A stretch of 64,000 nucleotides of DNA from MED-G105 sp038522945 (GTDB lineage Bacteria; Pseudomonadota; Alphaproteobacteria; Caulobacterales; Parvularculaceae). A program made the position numbers and the translations under genes. The first letter of the stretch is position 1; the number at the start of each line of letters is the position of its first letter. The stretch covers positions 62,001 through 126,000 of the forward strand of contig JBCBJV010000008.1 of NCBI GenBank assembly GCA_038522945.1. Direction: 5' to 3'. This document shows, piece by piece, positions 1 through 9,080 of the stretch. A model generated the notes under the pieces. The model worked only from the letters and a program-made list of their open reading frames with translations, did not search any database and was not told the DNA's origin.

Positions 1-1
1 T

Positions 2-1684
2 GCACGACCAAGACTGCGGCTCGCCGAAATCAGACGGGTTATCTTGTTAACGCTGGTCCCTTCGGGCCTGATGTTGGCGGTTACCACCCACATCACGACG
101 GATATCGCCTCAACGCCACTGTTGTGGATTATTCCGTTTTCAATCTATCTGCTCACTTACATTATTGCCTTTTCAAATGGCGCGTCAGTAGACGGACAAA
201 AACACCGCTTTTCCGGACGGACGTCGGTGCCCATAGCTCTTTTGCTCGCATTAATGATCGGCCTTAACGGGTTTGTCCCACCGCTTCTTGCCATTTTCAT
301 GCTGGCGATTTGCTTCTTTGTCATATGCCTTGCGTGTCACGTAGAAGCAGCGAACTTACGGCCCGATGTTCGGGATTTAACGCAGTATTACCTTTGGATT
401 TCAGTCGGCGGTGTTTTGGGGGGCTTCTTTACCGCAATTATCAGCCCGTTGATTTTCCCATCCGTATTTGAATTCCCGCTGCTGATTATCGCTGCTGCGT
501 TACTCTTGATTGACCGTGGCGAGGCGAAAGCCCGACCACGGCACAGGTTGCTCCGCCCCCTCGTGGCAATTGCGATCCTGGCCGGCCTCGGCCTGATGTT
601 TGTTGGCCGATTTGATGTGGTACCGGTCTCGCTGACATCACCAATTTTGTTGACCGTCGCGCTTGCCGCGACGGGTTTATTGGCATTTGCCTTTCGCGGA
701 TCACGCCACGCTTTTGCCGTTGCACTCGCGGCGTTCGTGGGGCTGGATTTCATTCTGACCGGCACGTCATTCGATCAGGAACGAGAGACCCTCTATGCCG
801 ACCGGAGTTTCTACGGGGTGGTCAAGATTAGCCGGAGCGACTCATCTTTTGGGCCGGTGCACTCTCTCCAGCACGGGACCACCTTTCACAATCACCAGCT
901 ACGCACCGACAAACGTCAGATGATCCCGCTTGCCTATTACCATGAGGCGGGATCGTTCGCAGATGCGATCAACACGAAACGGCAAATGAAGCCAAAGCTG
1001 CGGGTCGCAACCGTCGGCTTAGGGGCCGGCGCCCTTGCCTGTTACGCAGCCCGCGGTGATACGTGGACATTCCTTGAAATCGATCCAATGATCGTCCGTA
1101 TTGCCCGTAACAGCGAGTATTTTAGTTTCGTACGCATTTGCGCGCCGGCAGCGGAAATTATCCTGGGCGATGCGCGCCTTGCCTTGTCAAAGGATCCATC
1201 CCTCGACCGCTTCGACATGATATTCGTGGACGCCCTTTCATCAGACTCCACAGCGGCGCACCTGGTGACCAAAGAAGCCGTGGAACTCTACAATTCAAGA
1301 CTATCGGACGCCGGCTTGATTTTTTTCCATACCTCCAACCGTGTGTTGGATGTAAGCTCGGTGGCCATTTCGGCTGCGCGCGCGGTTGGCCTTGAGGCCG
1401 CGGTCTGGCGCGAGCCTACGAAGGCAAAAAAAGGCGCACCCGCCATGGCCTACGGCGACTATTATCAGCCGACAGAAGCTGTCGTGATCGGGAGCCATTC
1501 AACGATTGTAGAATTCGTGCGCCAAACACCCAACTGGCAGGTGATGGAACCGACCCCTTATGTCGGCGTTTGGACAGACGACTACTCGCATTTGCTCGCG
1601 GCCTTCTGGTCAAAGCTAAATGCAGATGACCCAGAATCACGCCCTTCGCAACCGGGCGTGCGTGCGTTCGCGCAAGACCAGTAA
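2..1684 (+). CDS. Fused MFS/spermidine synthase-like membrane protein, 3' part
   Basis: The frame is open to the left edge of the window, so the start lies outside; about 560 residues are visible. The first half is hydrophobic with several membrane segments and begins in the VPSGLMLAVTTHITTDIAST stretch that sits mid-protein in fused MFS/spermidine synthase-like proteins. The second half has a class I SAM-dependent or spermidine-synthase-like fold: a glycine-rich loop (VGLGAGALACYAA), an acidic residue in FLEIDPM, then GDARLAL and FVDALSSD. Family members resemble aminopropyltransferases, but their substrate is mostly unknown, so I assign no reaction. It ends 55 bp before the oppositely oriented tRNA-Glu. 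The TTG at 44 is internal and should not be taken as the start. Confidence 0.8.
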   Translation, partial: ARPRLRLAEIRRVILLTLVPSGLMLAVTTHITTDIASTPLLWIIPFSIYLLTYIIAFSNGASVDGQKHRFSGRTSVPIALLLALMIGLNGFVPPLLAIFMLAICFFVICLACHVEAANLRPDVRDLTQYYLWISVGGVLGGFFTAIISPLIFPSVFEFPLLIIAAALLLIDRGEAKARPRHRLLRPLVAIAILAGLGLMFVGRFDVVPVSLTSPILLTVALAATGLLAFAFRGSRHAFAVALAAFVGLDFILTGTSFDQERETLYADRSFYGVVKISRSDSSFGPVHSLQHGTTFHNHQLRTDKRQMIPLAYYHEAGSFADAINTKRQMKPKLRVATVGLGAGALACYAARGDTWTFLEIDPMIVRIARNSEYFSFVRICAPAAEIILGDARLALSKDPSLDRFDMIFVDALSSDSTAAHLVTKEAVELYNSRLSDAGLIFFHTSNRVLDVSSVAISAARAVGLEAAVWREPTKAKKGAPAMAYGDYYQPTEAVVIGSHSTIVEFVRQTPNWQVMEPTPYVGVWTDDYSHLLAAFWSKLNADDPESRPSQPGVRAFAQDQ

Positions 1685-1739
1685 GATCTCATATCCCCTA
1701 ATGCGGGCGATCATTGTGTAGCGAGAGGTTGGGCGGAAG

Positions 1740-1814
1740 TGGCAGTCCCTAGGGGAATCGAACCCCTCTTTCCAGGTTGAAAACCTGGCGTCCTAACCGA
1801 TAGACGAAGGGACC
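1740..1814 (-). tRNA. tRNA-Glu (anticodon TTC)
   Basis: Read on the minus strand, 75 nt fold into a full cloverleaf. The acceptor stem is GGTCCCT with AGGGACT (first pair G-T). The anticodon arm is CCAGG-TTTTCAA-CCTGG with anticodon TTC at 1779-1781, and the T arm contains GGTTCGATTCC. The discriminator is G and CCA is encoded (1740-1742). The gene lies between two convergent protein genes and has no visible terminator. Confidence 0.97.
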
Positions 1815-1912
1815 GCAGCAATTCCGAGGCCATCAAGGCGAGCGCGGTATATAGGCGAGCCGCTCCCACACTTGCAAGGGCAAAATTTCACAAAATCTGC
1901 TGTCGAATAGTC

Positions 1913-3757
1913 TCAGACCGCGACGGCGCTCACATCAGAAATCTGGAGTTGAACCGCATCGCGCCCGCGCCAGTCATCGGCCTTGAGGCGCGCCAGCACG
2001 TCGAGGCGTTCACCGGACCGACAGTGCGCCCCGACTGGCTCCCCTTCCGCCCGAAAAGCTATAGCCCGGGCGGTTTCCCCCAGATCGCTGCTCAAATCAA
2101 AGGCCAGATGCCCTTTTCCGACGACCCGTACATTGTTGACGATCACATCCCGAAGCAAAAAGACGGGCTCTGGATTGCCGGGACCAAACGGGCCGGCGAC
2201 GGCAATCTCGTCGAAGAAGCGCCGATTGATGGCACTTATCAGGATTTCTTCGTCATAAGACGTGGAAAGTTCAGATCGGGCCGCGGCGATTTCGTCATTC
2301 AGCGCAGACGACAACGCCGCTGAAAACGCCTCGAGTCTGTCGGCCTGGATGGTCAGCCCCGCCGCCATGGCATGGCCGCCCCCAGCGTCGAGGAGACCTT
2401 GCTCGCGGCACAGCCGAACCGCAGCGCCGAGATCAACCCCTGAGATTGATCGGCCGGACCCCTTGCCAACGCCGTTCTCATCGATCGCGACTACAAGGGT
2501 CGGGCGATCAAACCGATCCTTTAAGCGGCCCGCGACAATGCCGATTACGCCTGGATGCCAATTTTGGCCGGCGACGATCAGCGGCGAATTCGGATCGCTC
2601 TTGTCGGCCTCTGCCCTGGCCATCGCCTCTTCTAAAACCCGTTGTTCGATTTCCTGTCGCTCGGCATTCAGGAGATGAAGCTCTTCGGCCAGTTTCACGC
2701 GTTTCTCTTCATCACTAGTTGTGAGGAGATCAAAGGCGGAACGCGCATGGCCAATCCGCCCCGCTGCATTAATCCGTGGCCCTATTAAAAAGCCAAAGTC
2801 GTAGGCCGAGGCGGGCCATTTAACCCCTGACTGCTCCCCCAGCTTATAAAGACCCGCGGTGCCAGTAGATCCAGCCACTTGAAGGCCCACCGCCACAAGT
2901 GTCCGCGTCAGGCCCTTTAAGGGCATCACGTCGCAAATGAGGCCAAGAGCCGTGAGGTCGAGAAACTTCTTAAGGTCAGGCTCGCCCTTTTCTTGGAAAC
3001 GCCCTGCCTCGCGCAAAGCCCTGTTCAGAGCAACGACGGCCATAAAAGTGACGCCGGCAGCAGATAGTGCCTTGAGCCCAGAGACATCGTCCGGGCGGTG
3101 AGGATTTATGAGCGCATGGACCCCTGCCGGAATCTCGGTCATCAAATGATGGTCCAAGACGATCACATCGCAGCCGAGCTCGGCCGCCCGCGCGATAGGG
3201 TCAAAGGAAACCGATCCGCAATCCACTGTGACAATCACTTTGACGCCACGCTGGGCCAGTTCCTCAAAGGCCGCAGCCGTGGGCCCATATCCCTCGATAA
3301 ACCGGTCCGGCAGGTAGATTTCCGGGCGTGCGCCGACCTCGGTCAGATAATTTGACAGGATCGCCGCAGCCGTTGTTCCGTCAACGTCATAATCGCCGAA
3401 GATACCAATCTTCTCTCCAGCAATGATAGCATCGGCCAGGCGCTTTGTTGCTTTTTCCATGTCAACTAGCACCAACGGATCCGGCATGGAGGCCCGTAGC
3501 GACGGATGCAGAAAATCTTCGCAGCTATCGAGAGTAACATTTCGTGCCGCGAGTATCCGACCAAGAACCTTGGACACGTGACACCGCTGCGCGATTGCGA
3601 GCGCGGTGCGTTCGTCGGCATGACGTTTTATCCAGCGACGGCCTCGGGCCGAGACACGCTCTTCGGCGCCCTCCTCGAAGATAGGGCCCTCATCAGCATG
3701 GGAATGATCAGATTGGGGGGATAAAGCAGGAGCAACAGACATTTTTGACAAACTCAT
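1913..3757 (-). CDS. recJ: Single-stranded-DNA-specific exonuclease RecJ
   Basis: RecJ degrades single-stranded DNA 5' to 3' in recombinational repair, mismatch repair and base-excision repair. All DHH-family phosphoesterase motifs are visible: FGDYDVDGTTAAA, VDCGS, LDHH and GPRINAAGRIGHA. The DHHA1 part has DAGGGHAMAAG, followed by the C-terminal RecJ OB-type domain. Length is about 614 residues, usual for the family. The frame extends to a TTG at 3790, but ATGs at 3757 and 3742 look better as starts; none has a strong ribosome binding site, so the start is uncertain. In many alphaproteobacteria recJ follows glpX directly; here an ABC exporter gene lies between them. Confidence 0.95.
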   Translation of the reverse strand: MSLSKMSVAPALSPQSDHSHADEGPIFEEGAEERVSARGRRWIKRHADERTALAIAQRCHVSKVLGRILAARNVTLDSCEDFLHPSLRASMPDPLVLVDMEKATKRLADAIIAGEKIGIFGDYDVDGTTAAAILSNYLTEVGARPEIYLPDRFIEGYGPTAAAFEELAQRGVKVIVTVDCGSVSFDPIARAAELGCDVIVLDHHLMTEIPAGVHALINPHRPDDVSGLKALSAAGVTFMAVVALNRALREAGRFQEKGEPDLKKFLDLTALGLICDVMPLKGLTRTLVAVGLQVAGSTGTAGLYKLGEQSGVKWPASAYDFGFLIGPRINAAGRIGHARSAFDLLTTSDEEKRVKLAEELHLLNAERQEIEQRVLEEAMARAEADKSDPNSPLIVAGQNWHPGVIGIVAGRLKDRFDRPTLVVAIDENGVGKGSGRSISGVDLGAAVRLCREQGLLDAGGGHAMAAGLTIQADRLEAFSAALSSALNDEIAAARSELSTSYDEEILISAINRRFFDEIAVAGPFGPGNPEPVFLLRDVIVNNVRVVGKGHLAFDLSSDLGETARAIAFRAEGEPVGAHCRSGERLDVLARLKADDWRGRDAVQLQISDVSAVAV

Positions 3758-3900
3758 GTGATTCGGTTTGCAAATGATGACCGAACACAATCCCCGCTGC
3801 GAGGACGGAGTTTCCCCATTGGTCTAACAAGGCATCTCAGAGGACGGCAAATTGACCAACCCGCCGAAATCAGGACGCTCCCTGGATATGCGCAATGCGA

Positions 3901-5763
3901 TTACTCCGCGGCGGTCGCAGCACCGGACAGGTCTGCGCCGCCTGTCAGGAAGCCACCGGTCTGTCGGGTCCAGAGCTCCTGGTAGAGCCCTTCCTTATCG
4001 ATCAACTCAGCGTGTGTGCCCTCTTGAATGATCGAGCCCTGATCAATGACGACCAATCGATCAAGCTGGGCGATGGTCGACAAACGGTGGGCGATGGCAA
4101 TCACCGTTTTCCCGTCCATCAGGGCAAAGAGGTTGTCTTGGATTGCCGCTTCAACTTCACTATCGAGTGCCGAGGTTGCTTCGTCGAGCACCAGAATGGG
4201 GGCGTCTTTCAGAAAGACACGGGCAATGGCGATCCGCTGACGCTGGCCACCGGAAAGACGCACACCCCGCTCGCCCACATGGGCGTTGAGTCCCTGTCGC
4301 CCTTTTTGATCCTTCAGATCAAGAATGAAATCCATCGCATTTGCGCGCTCTGCGGCCCGTACGATTTCCTCGTCCGTGGCGTCAGGTCGGCCATAGGCGA
4401 TGTTTTCCCTCAAAGACCGGTGCAGGAGCGCGGTGTCTTGTGTAACGACGCCGATGTTCGCCCGAAGGGAATGCTGGGTCAGGGATTTCACATCCTTGCC
4501 GTCGACTTTAACGCTCCCACCTTCCACATCGTAAAGGCGCAGGAGCAGGTTCACCAAGGTCGATTTCCCAGCCCCTGACCGACCCACGAGGCCGACTTTC
4601 TCACCGGGCGCGATGGTCAAGGCGAGATCATCGATAACGCCGCCCTTCTTGCCATAATGGAAGCGGATGTTTTCAAAAGCGATGGCCCCACTGGCTGACG
4701 CTATGACACTGGCCTCTCCAGCGTCTGTGATTTCCGTCCGCTTGGTGAGCATCGCCTTGCCGTCATAGATCGTCCCGATGTTTTCAAAGAGCCCGGAAAC
4801 TTCCCACATAATCCAGTGGGACATCCCGTTGAGCCGCAGCGCCAACGCAACCGCGACAGCCACAGCGCCTACGGACATCGATCCCGCCAACCAGAAGCTG
4901 ATCGAAAGCCCTGCCACCGCAAAGATCGTGATGTAGTTGTTGAACTCCACAGCCGCCTGGAACAGGGTCACGAGGCGCATTTGGGGATGGACCGTATCGA
5001 GGAAACCTTTCATGCCGGCGCGGGCATAAGTCTCTTCGTGCCCGGCATGGGCGAACAGTTTGACGGTGCCAATATTGGTATAGCTATCAACGATCCGCCC
5101 CGTCATGAGGGATCGGGCATCAGCCTGCTTTTCCGAAATCTGTCGCAGCCTCGGGACAAAGTACCAGATCATATAGATATAGACCGCGAGCCAAACACCG
5201 AGGACGGCAGCAATCCTCAGATCAGCCGCTGCTACCAGGACAAGCGTCGACAAGAAGTAAACAACGACGTACACGAATACATCAAGAATTTTCGTGACAG
5301 CCTCGCGCACGGCCAGCGAGGTCTGCATCACCTTCGTCGCCACTCGGCCCGCAAACTCGTTTGCAAAAAATGACATGGACTGGCCAAGCAGCAGACGGTG
5401 CATTCGCCACCGCGCACTCATGGGCATGTTCCCGAGCAAGGTCTGGTGCATCACCAAGGAGTGGATCACGCCGAGCACAGGCAGGAGCACCAGCACCACG
5501 AACCCCATGACCGCAAGCTGGCGGCCTTCCTGGGCAAGGAAGCTCTCACGATCGGCTGACGCCAGCCAATCGACAACGCTGCCGAGAAACCCAAACAGCA
5601 TGACCTCGCCAACCCCAATGGCAGCGGTCAATAAAGCCAACAGGATCAGATACCCTGTCGCGTCGCGGGTATAGTATCGGCAGAACGCAATTAGACCGTC
5701 GGGCGGCGTATCCGCCCGGTCCGAGGGGAACGGGTCCAAAAGCTTTTCAAAGAAACCAAGCAT
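3901..5763 (-). CDS. ABC exporter, fused membrane and ATPase domains
   Basis: This 620-residue half-transporter joins a six-helix type I exporter membrane domain (about residues 30-330) to one ATPase domain. The ATPase has Walker A GRSGAGKST, Q-loop VTQDTAL, signature LSGGQRQR, Walker B ILVLDEATSALDSE and H-loop AHRLST. It should act as a homodimer in the inner membrane, exporting a lipid, drug or peptide; the substrate cannot be read from sequence. It lies between glpX and recJ on the same strand, with gaps of about 95 and 143 bp. A weak CAGGGC precedes the ATG. The long plus-strand frames opposite it are shadows. Confidence 0.92.
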   Translation of the reverse strand: MLGFFEKLLDPFPSDRADTPPDGLIAFCRYYTRDATGYLILLALLTAAIGVGEVMLFGFLGSVVDWLASADRESFLAQEGRQLAVMGFVVLVLLPVLGVIHSLVMHQTLLGNMPMSARWRMHRLLLGQSMSFFANEFAGRVATKVMQTSLAVREAVTKILDVFVYVVVYFLSTLVLVAAADLRIAAVLGVWLAVYIYMIWYFVPRLRQISEKQADARSLMTGRIVDSYTNIGTVKLFAHAGHEETYARAGMKGFLDTVHPQMRLVTLFQAAVEFNNYITIFAVAGLSISFWLAGSMSVGAVAVAVALALRLNGMSHWIMWEVSGLFENIGTIYDGKAMLTKRTEITDAGEASVIASASGAIAFENIRFHYGKKGGVIDDLALTIAPGEKVGLVGRSGAGKSTLVNLLLRLYDVEGGSVKVDGKDVKSLTQHSLRANIGVVTQDTALLHRSLRENIAYGRPDATDEEIVRAAERANAMDFILDLKDQKGRQGLNAHVGERGVRLSGGQRQRIAIARVFLKDAPILVLDEATSALDSEVEAAIQDNLFALMDGKTVIAIAHRLSTIAQLDRLVVIDQGSIIQEGTHAELIDKEGLYQELWTRQTGGFLTGGADLSGAATAAE

Positions 5764-5858
5764 GCCCTGTCAGTTGGCGCTCGACGCTGGAAAGTCAATG
5801 AAGGAAGACGCGTTTCCGTTGCGGAAAAGTCTTCTTTGCAACACCCAAGAATTGGCGA

Positions 5859-6815
5859 TCACCGCCGCGACTTTGCCCGGATGTAGCGCACCGTGCCGCT
5901 CTTGGACCGCATGACCACGGTATGGGTACTGACAAACCCACGTTCCCACTTCACCCCATCGAGCATGGTCCCGTTGGTCACGCCGGTCGCGGCGAACATC
6001 ACGTCACCGGATGCAAGTTCGCGAAGGCCATATTTTCGATCGAGATCAGTAATCCCCGCTTTTTCCGCGCGCCCGCGTTCAGCGTCGTTGCGAAACAAGA
6101 GGCGGCCTTGCATCTGACCGCCAACACACCGCAGGGCTGCCGCCGCTAGCACCCCTTCAGGTGCGCCACCGGAGCCCACATACATATCGATGCCGGTGTG
6201 CTCTTCAGTCGTATGAAAAACGCCCGCCACGTCGCCGTCGGGGATCAGGAAGACCCGCGAATTCATTTTACGGGCGCCAGAAATGATGTTCTCGTGGCGC
6301 TCGCGGTCCAACACGCACAAGGTGATCTCAGAGGTTTCGACGCCTTTCGCTTTGGCAAGGCTTGTGATGTTGTCTTCAACGGAAGCATCGAGATCGACAA
6401 CGCCCTCCGGATAGCCCGGCCCGACCGCAATCTTCTGCATGTAAACGTCCGGCGCGTGGAGCAATGTACCGCCCTGGGCCATCGCGACAACAGCCAGCGC
6501 ATTTGACATAGCCTTCGCGGTCAAAGTGGTGCCTTCAAGGGGATCAAGAGCGATGTCCACTTTCGGGCCGCGGCCAGAACCAACCTTCTCGCCAATATAG
6601 AGCATTGGCGCCTCGTCGCGCTCGCCTTCGCCGATGACGACGGTTCCGTCCATCTCCAGCTTGTTGAACGCTTCCCGCAGCGCCGTCACCGCAGCCTGGT
6701 CGGCACCTTCCTTGTCACCGCGCCCGATCATGGTGGAAGCCGCAATAGCCGCGGCTTCGGTGCACCTGCCGACTTCCATGGTAAAAACTCGATCCAAAAA
6801 CTCTGCGTCGGCCAT
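5859..6815 (-). CDS. glpX: Fructose-1,6-bisphosphatase, class II
   Basis: GlpX hydrolyses fructose 1,6-bisphosphate to fructose 6-phosphate in gluconeogenesis; in autotrophs some members also act on sedoheptulose bisphosphate. The 318-residue protein has the Li-sensitive phosphatase metal site: GEGERDEAPMLYIGEKVG near residue 60, and DPLEGTT near 93. GSGGAPEGVLAAAAL follows later and the end is well conserved (RYIRAKSRR). The start is firm, with AGGAG 8 nt upstream of ATG. In related bacteria this gene lies between hom and recJ; no hom is visible here. Confidence 0.96.
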   Translation of the reverse strand: MADAEFLDRVFTMEVGRCTEAAAIAASTMIGRGDKEGADQAAVTALREAFNKLEMDGTVVIGEGERDEAPMLYIGEKVGSGRGPKVDIALDPLEGTTLTAKAMSNALAVVAMAQGGTLLHAPDVYMQKIAVGPGYPEGVVDLDASVEDNITSLAKAKGVETSEITLCVLDRERHENIISGARKMNSRVFLIPDGDVAGVFHTTEEHTGIDMYVGSGGAPEGVLAAAALRCVGGQMQGRLLFRNDAERGRAEKAGITDLDRKYGLRELASGDVMFAATGVTNGTMLDGVKWERGFVSTHTVVMRSKSGTVRYIRAKSRR

Positions 6816-7060
6816 GTCTAAACTCCTGCGGGCGCACCCTTAGTCTGGGCAATTTTGCCAAGCCTATGGGCTAATTCCATTAAAATGTCGACCAATCGGA
6901 CCTTGGGCGGTAAGTTGGGAGTGCCGATTATGACGGCTGCATGAAGATGCCTTGCTCTCAACATTTTCCGCTGCCGCCAATTGTTGAGTTTCCGGCATTT
7001 ATCCGGCACTCTGAGGGCATAAAATTTCTACTTCGCAATGACGGCTCGGGGGAGATCAGC

Positions 7061-8182
7061 ATGCGTTGTTTATCTTATATTCTGGTTCTGGCTTTTTTAC
7101 TTGGTTTGTCACCGAGGGCATACGGGCAAACACGCGAATGCACCGGCAGTATCGAGGTTTTTGCCGACGGAGAGTTCCGACAGGTTCGGGAATTCCAAGC
7201 CGAAGGCTCCGGCGGGGGACCCAATCGGGCAAGGCGACGTGCCCGCGACCTGATTATGCGCTGCGCCGATGAGCTCTTCGCCGAAAGCGACGGCATTATC
7301 CGTTCCAGCGAGGACTGCCGGCTTTTGGCCTTGGGCGGTGGTCAGCCTGAACGGGTGCTCCAATCTTTCACCTCTCAGCACAGACGGCTACAATGCCTTG
7401 GTCGAGAGCTTGCATCCCCAGTCACCGGATATGCCGCGTCGACACAGGGCGAACAAACCCGGCAGCCTGAGTTCGACGGCGAAAGCGTTGGAGATATCGG
7501 CACCATTCGCGTTCGGTCGCGTGGGGGAAAGTTCTGCCAAAGCACCCGGGAGTACCAGCCTCTTGATCGGGTTGAGAATAGCGATTGTCTTGGTGCAAGC
7601 CAATTTCTCGACGGCGGCCGGTTTGAACTGGTCGAAGGCCCATATTATACACAAATACGAGTTTCGGGATTTGGCTTGCAGCGCCTTACACCACTTCGCA
7701 TCAGACCATCTGGTGAGCCTTTTGGCTGGGCCTTGCAGATGAAGCGGCGAGATTATCCGTACCCATTCTTGCGAGGGAAAATTCAATGGACTGACGGGAG
7801 CTCTGAGCTAAACTACGATTTTCTCGAGCAATTCTGTATCGATATCGTCGACCAACAAAAATTGCCCCTTCAGCGAAGATGGACCGCGAGCGGCATCGCC
7901 TTCCTTGCATCTGTCCCCTGCGATGGAGGTCCTGCACGACAATTCGTGTACAACGTTGAAACGGGCACGCTTGCAACGGACAGGAATGGCGTGGACTTGT
8001 GCCTAGTCGGCATTGATCCACCAGACCGAAGTCAAAATCCAGTCCGTTGGCCACATAACGGAACCGATCGGGCAGACTATGCCGATATTGAGGATTTAAA
8101 GGTAGCGGCGCTGCTGCCCTGCAACGTCAACATCGCAAAAGATTGGCAAATCAATCTGACGATGCCGACATCCGCGCTGTGA
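7061..8182 (+). CDS. Exported protein of unknown function
   Basis: I do not recognise the family. The frame is open from 6941, but the ATG at 7061 has GGGGGAG 6 nt upstream and begins a clear signal peptide (about residues 1-23, ending SPRAYGQ), so I use it. The mature protein of about 350 residues has at least eight scattered cysteines (for example TRECTG, IMRCADE, GGKFCQS, EQFCID, LLPCNV), which suggests disulfide bonds in the periplasm or outside the cell. It has no membrane segment after the signal. It is divergent from glpX and convergent with the outer-membrane protein that follows, and it occupies the place where hom would be expected. Confidence 0.75.
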   Translation: MRCLSYILVLAFLLGLSPRAYGQTRECTGSIEVFADGEFRQVREFQAEGSGGGPNRARRRARDLIMRCADELFAESDGIIRSSEDCRLLALGGGQPERVLQSFTSQHRRLQCLGRELASPVTGYAASTQGEQTRQPEFDGESVGDIGTIRVRSRGGKFCQSTREYQPLDRVENSDCLGASQFLDGGRFELVEGPYYTQIRVSGFGLQRLTPLRIRPSGEPFGWALQMKRRDYPYPFLRGKIQWTDGSSELNYDFLEQFCIDIVDQQKLPLQRRWTASGIAFLASVPCDGGPARQFVYNVETGTLATDRNGVDLCLVGIDPPDRSQNPVRWPHNGTDRADYADIEDLKVAALLPCNVNIAKDWQINLTMPTSAL

Positions 8183-8248
8183 GTATCTGTTTTTTGTCTC
8201 TTCAGACCTGAGGCGGAGGGTCGTTTTGTCGGCTGAGGTTTGACCAGC

Positions 8249-8857
8249 TTAGAAACGCCAGACAACTCCCAGTTCAGCGCCATGGACGCCAAAGGCACTG
8301 TCAGCGTCGACGCGCAAATAACGGTAGCCGGCTTCCAGCGAAAAGTCTTTTGTCAGCGAGGCTTCAATCCCGGAGCGCCCTAACAGCCCACTTGAGAATT
8401 CCGTCGTGTCGAAGTTGCTAAAGCTGTCTTCAACGCTAAGGCGTGTGTAAACTGCTCCGCCGCCGGCCGCCGCATACGGACGGATCGGAAAATCCCAATC
8501 CCACTGCCAGCGGACCGATGCAAGGATCGGCAACGCCCAAACATTGGTGTCAATGATATCGATGCCGATGTCCGATTGCTCGGAGGTCCGGAAGTGAGAA
8601 AGCTCACCCTCAAGGGACAAGCGGTTATGTTCCATGCCAAACGAGATCGACGGCGACCGATAGCCAATCGCCACATAGGGCGTATCAAACGTCTCAAAGA
8701 TGCCGGGGCCGTCCGCAATAATGATATCCCCGCCCCGGACAAAGGCTGCCTGACGGTCCGTTACCGGTCCGGTATCGATTAACTGCGCGGCCGCGGTGGA
8801 TATTGTTCCGTAAGCACACAATAAAAACCCGACAAATTTGCAAGCAAGCCGTAACAT
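8249..8857 (-). CDS. Outer-membrane beta-barrel protein (opacity/OmpA-barrel-like)
   Basis: This 202-residue protein has a signal peptide (residues 1-24, ending ISTAAAQ) and then alternating hydrophobic and polar strands typical of a small eight-stranded barrel, such as VRWQWDWDF, YAAAGGGAVYTRLS and FSLEAGYRYLRVD. It ends in the aromatic LGVVWRF expected for outer-membrane insertion. The glycine-rich strand after RPYAAAGGG is common in opacity-type porins. The function is unknown. The ribosome binding site lies inside a perfect hairpin directly before the ATG (separate entry), so translation may be controlled. Confidence 0.8.
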   Translation of the reverse strand: MLRLACKFVGFLLCAYGTISTAAAQLIDTGPVTDRQAAFVRGGDIIIADGPGIFETFDTPYVAIGYRSPSISFGMEHNRLSLEGELSHFRTSEQSDIGIDIIDTNVWALPILASVRWQWDWDFPIRPYAAAGGGAVYTRLSVEDSFSNFDTTEFSSGLLGRSGIEASLTKDFSLEAGYRYLRVDADSAFGVHGAELGVVWRF

Positions 8858-8859
8858 TT

Positions 8860-8894
8860 GATCCCCGCTATGACCTCTTCGCCCAGCGGGGATC
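8860..8894 (-). promoter_or_regulatory. Hairpin enclosing the ribosome binding site of the barrel gene
   Basis: On the minus strand GATCCCCGCT (8894-8885) pairs perfectly with AGCGGGGATC (8869-8860) over 10 bp, with a 15-nt loop. The 3' arm holds the only good Shine-Dalgarno (GGGGA), and the ATG follows after just two bases (8857). The structure could block ribosome entry or serve as a DNA operator; which one is inference. Confidence 0.6.
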
Positions 8895-9080
8895 TAATCA
8901 AATTCTCCTCTAGCGGCCCTTTAAAAGAAGCCTAGAATTTTAGCGGAAGTGACGACTTCCATTGGTAGGCAAAAAAATTTGACGCAAATGAACATTACAA
9001 CCCAGCCATGTCCGGACCTACCTGTTTGTCTTTGTCAGCTAACGATCCAGGAAGTTGGCCCGCATTCGGCCCAATCCGGA

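Noticed and set aside
3895..4578. A 227-codon plus-strand frame inside the ABC exporter gene
   Set aside because: It is the antisense shadow of the ATPase domain; the exporter frame has all Walker motifs.
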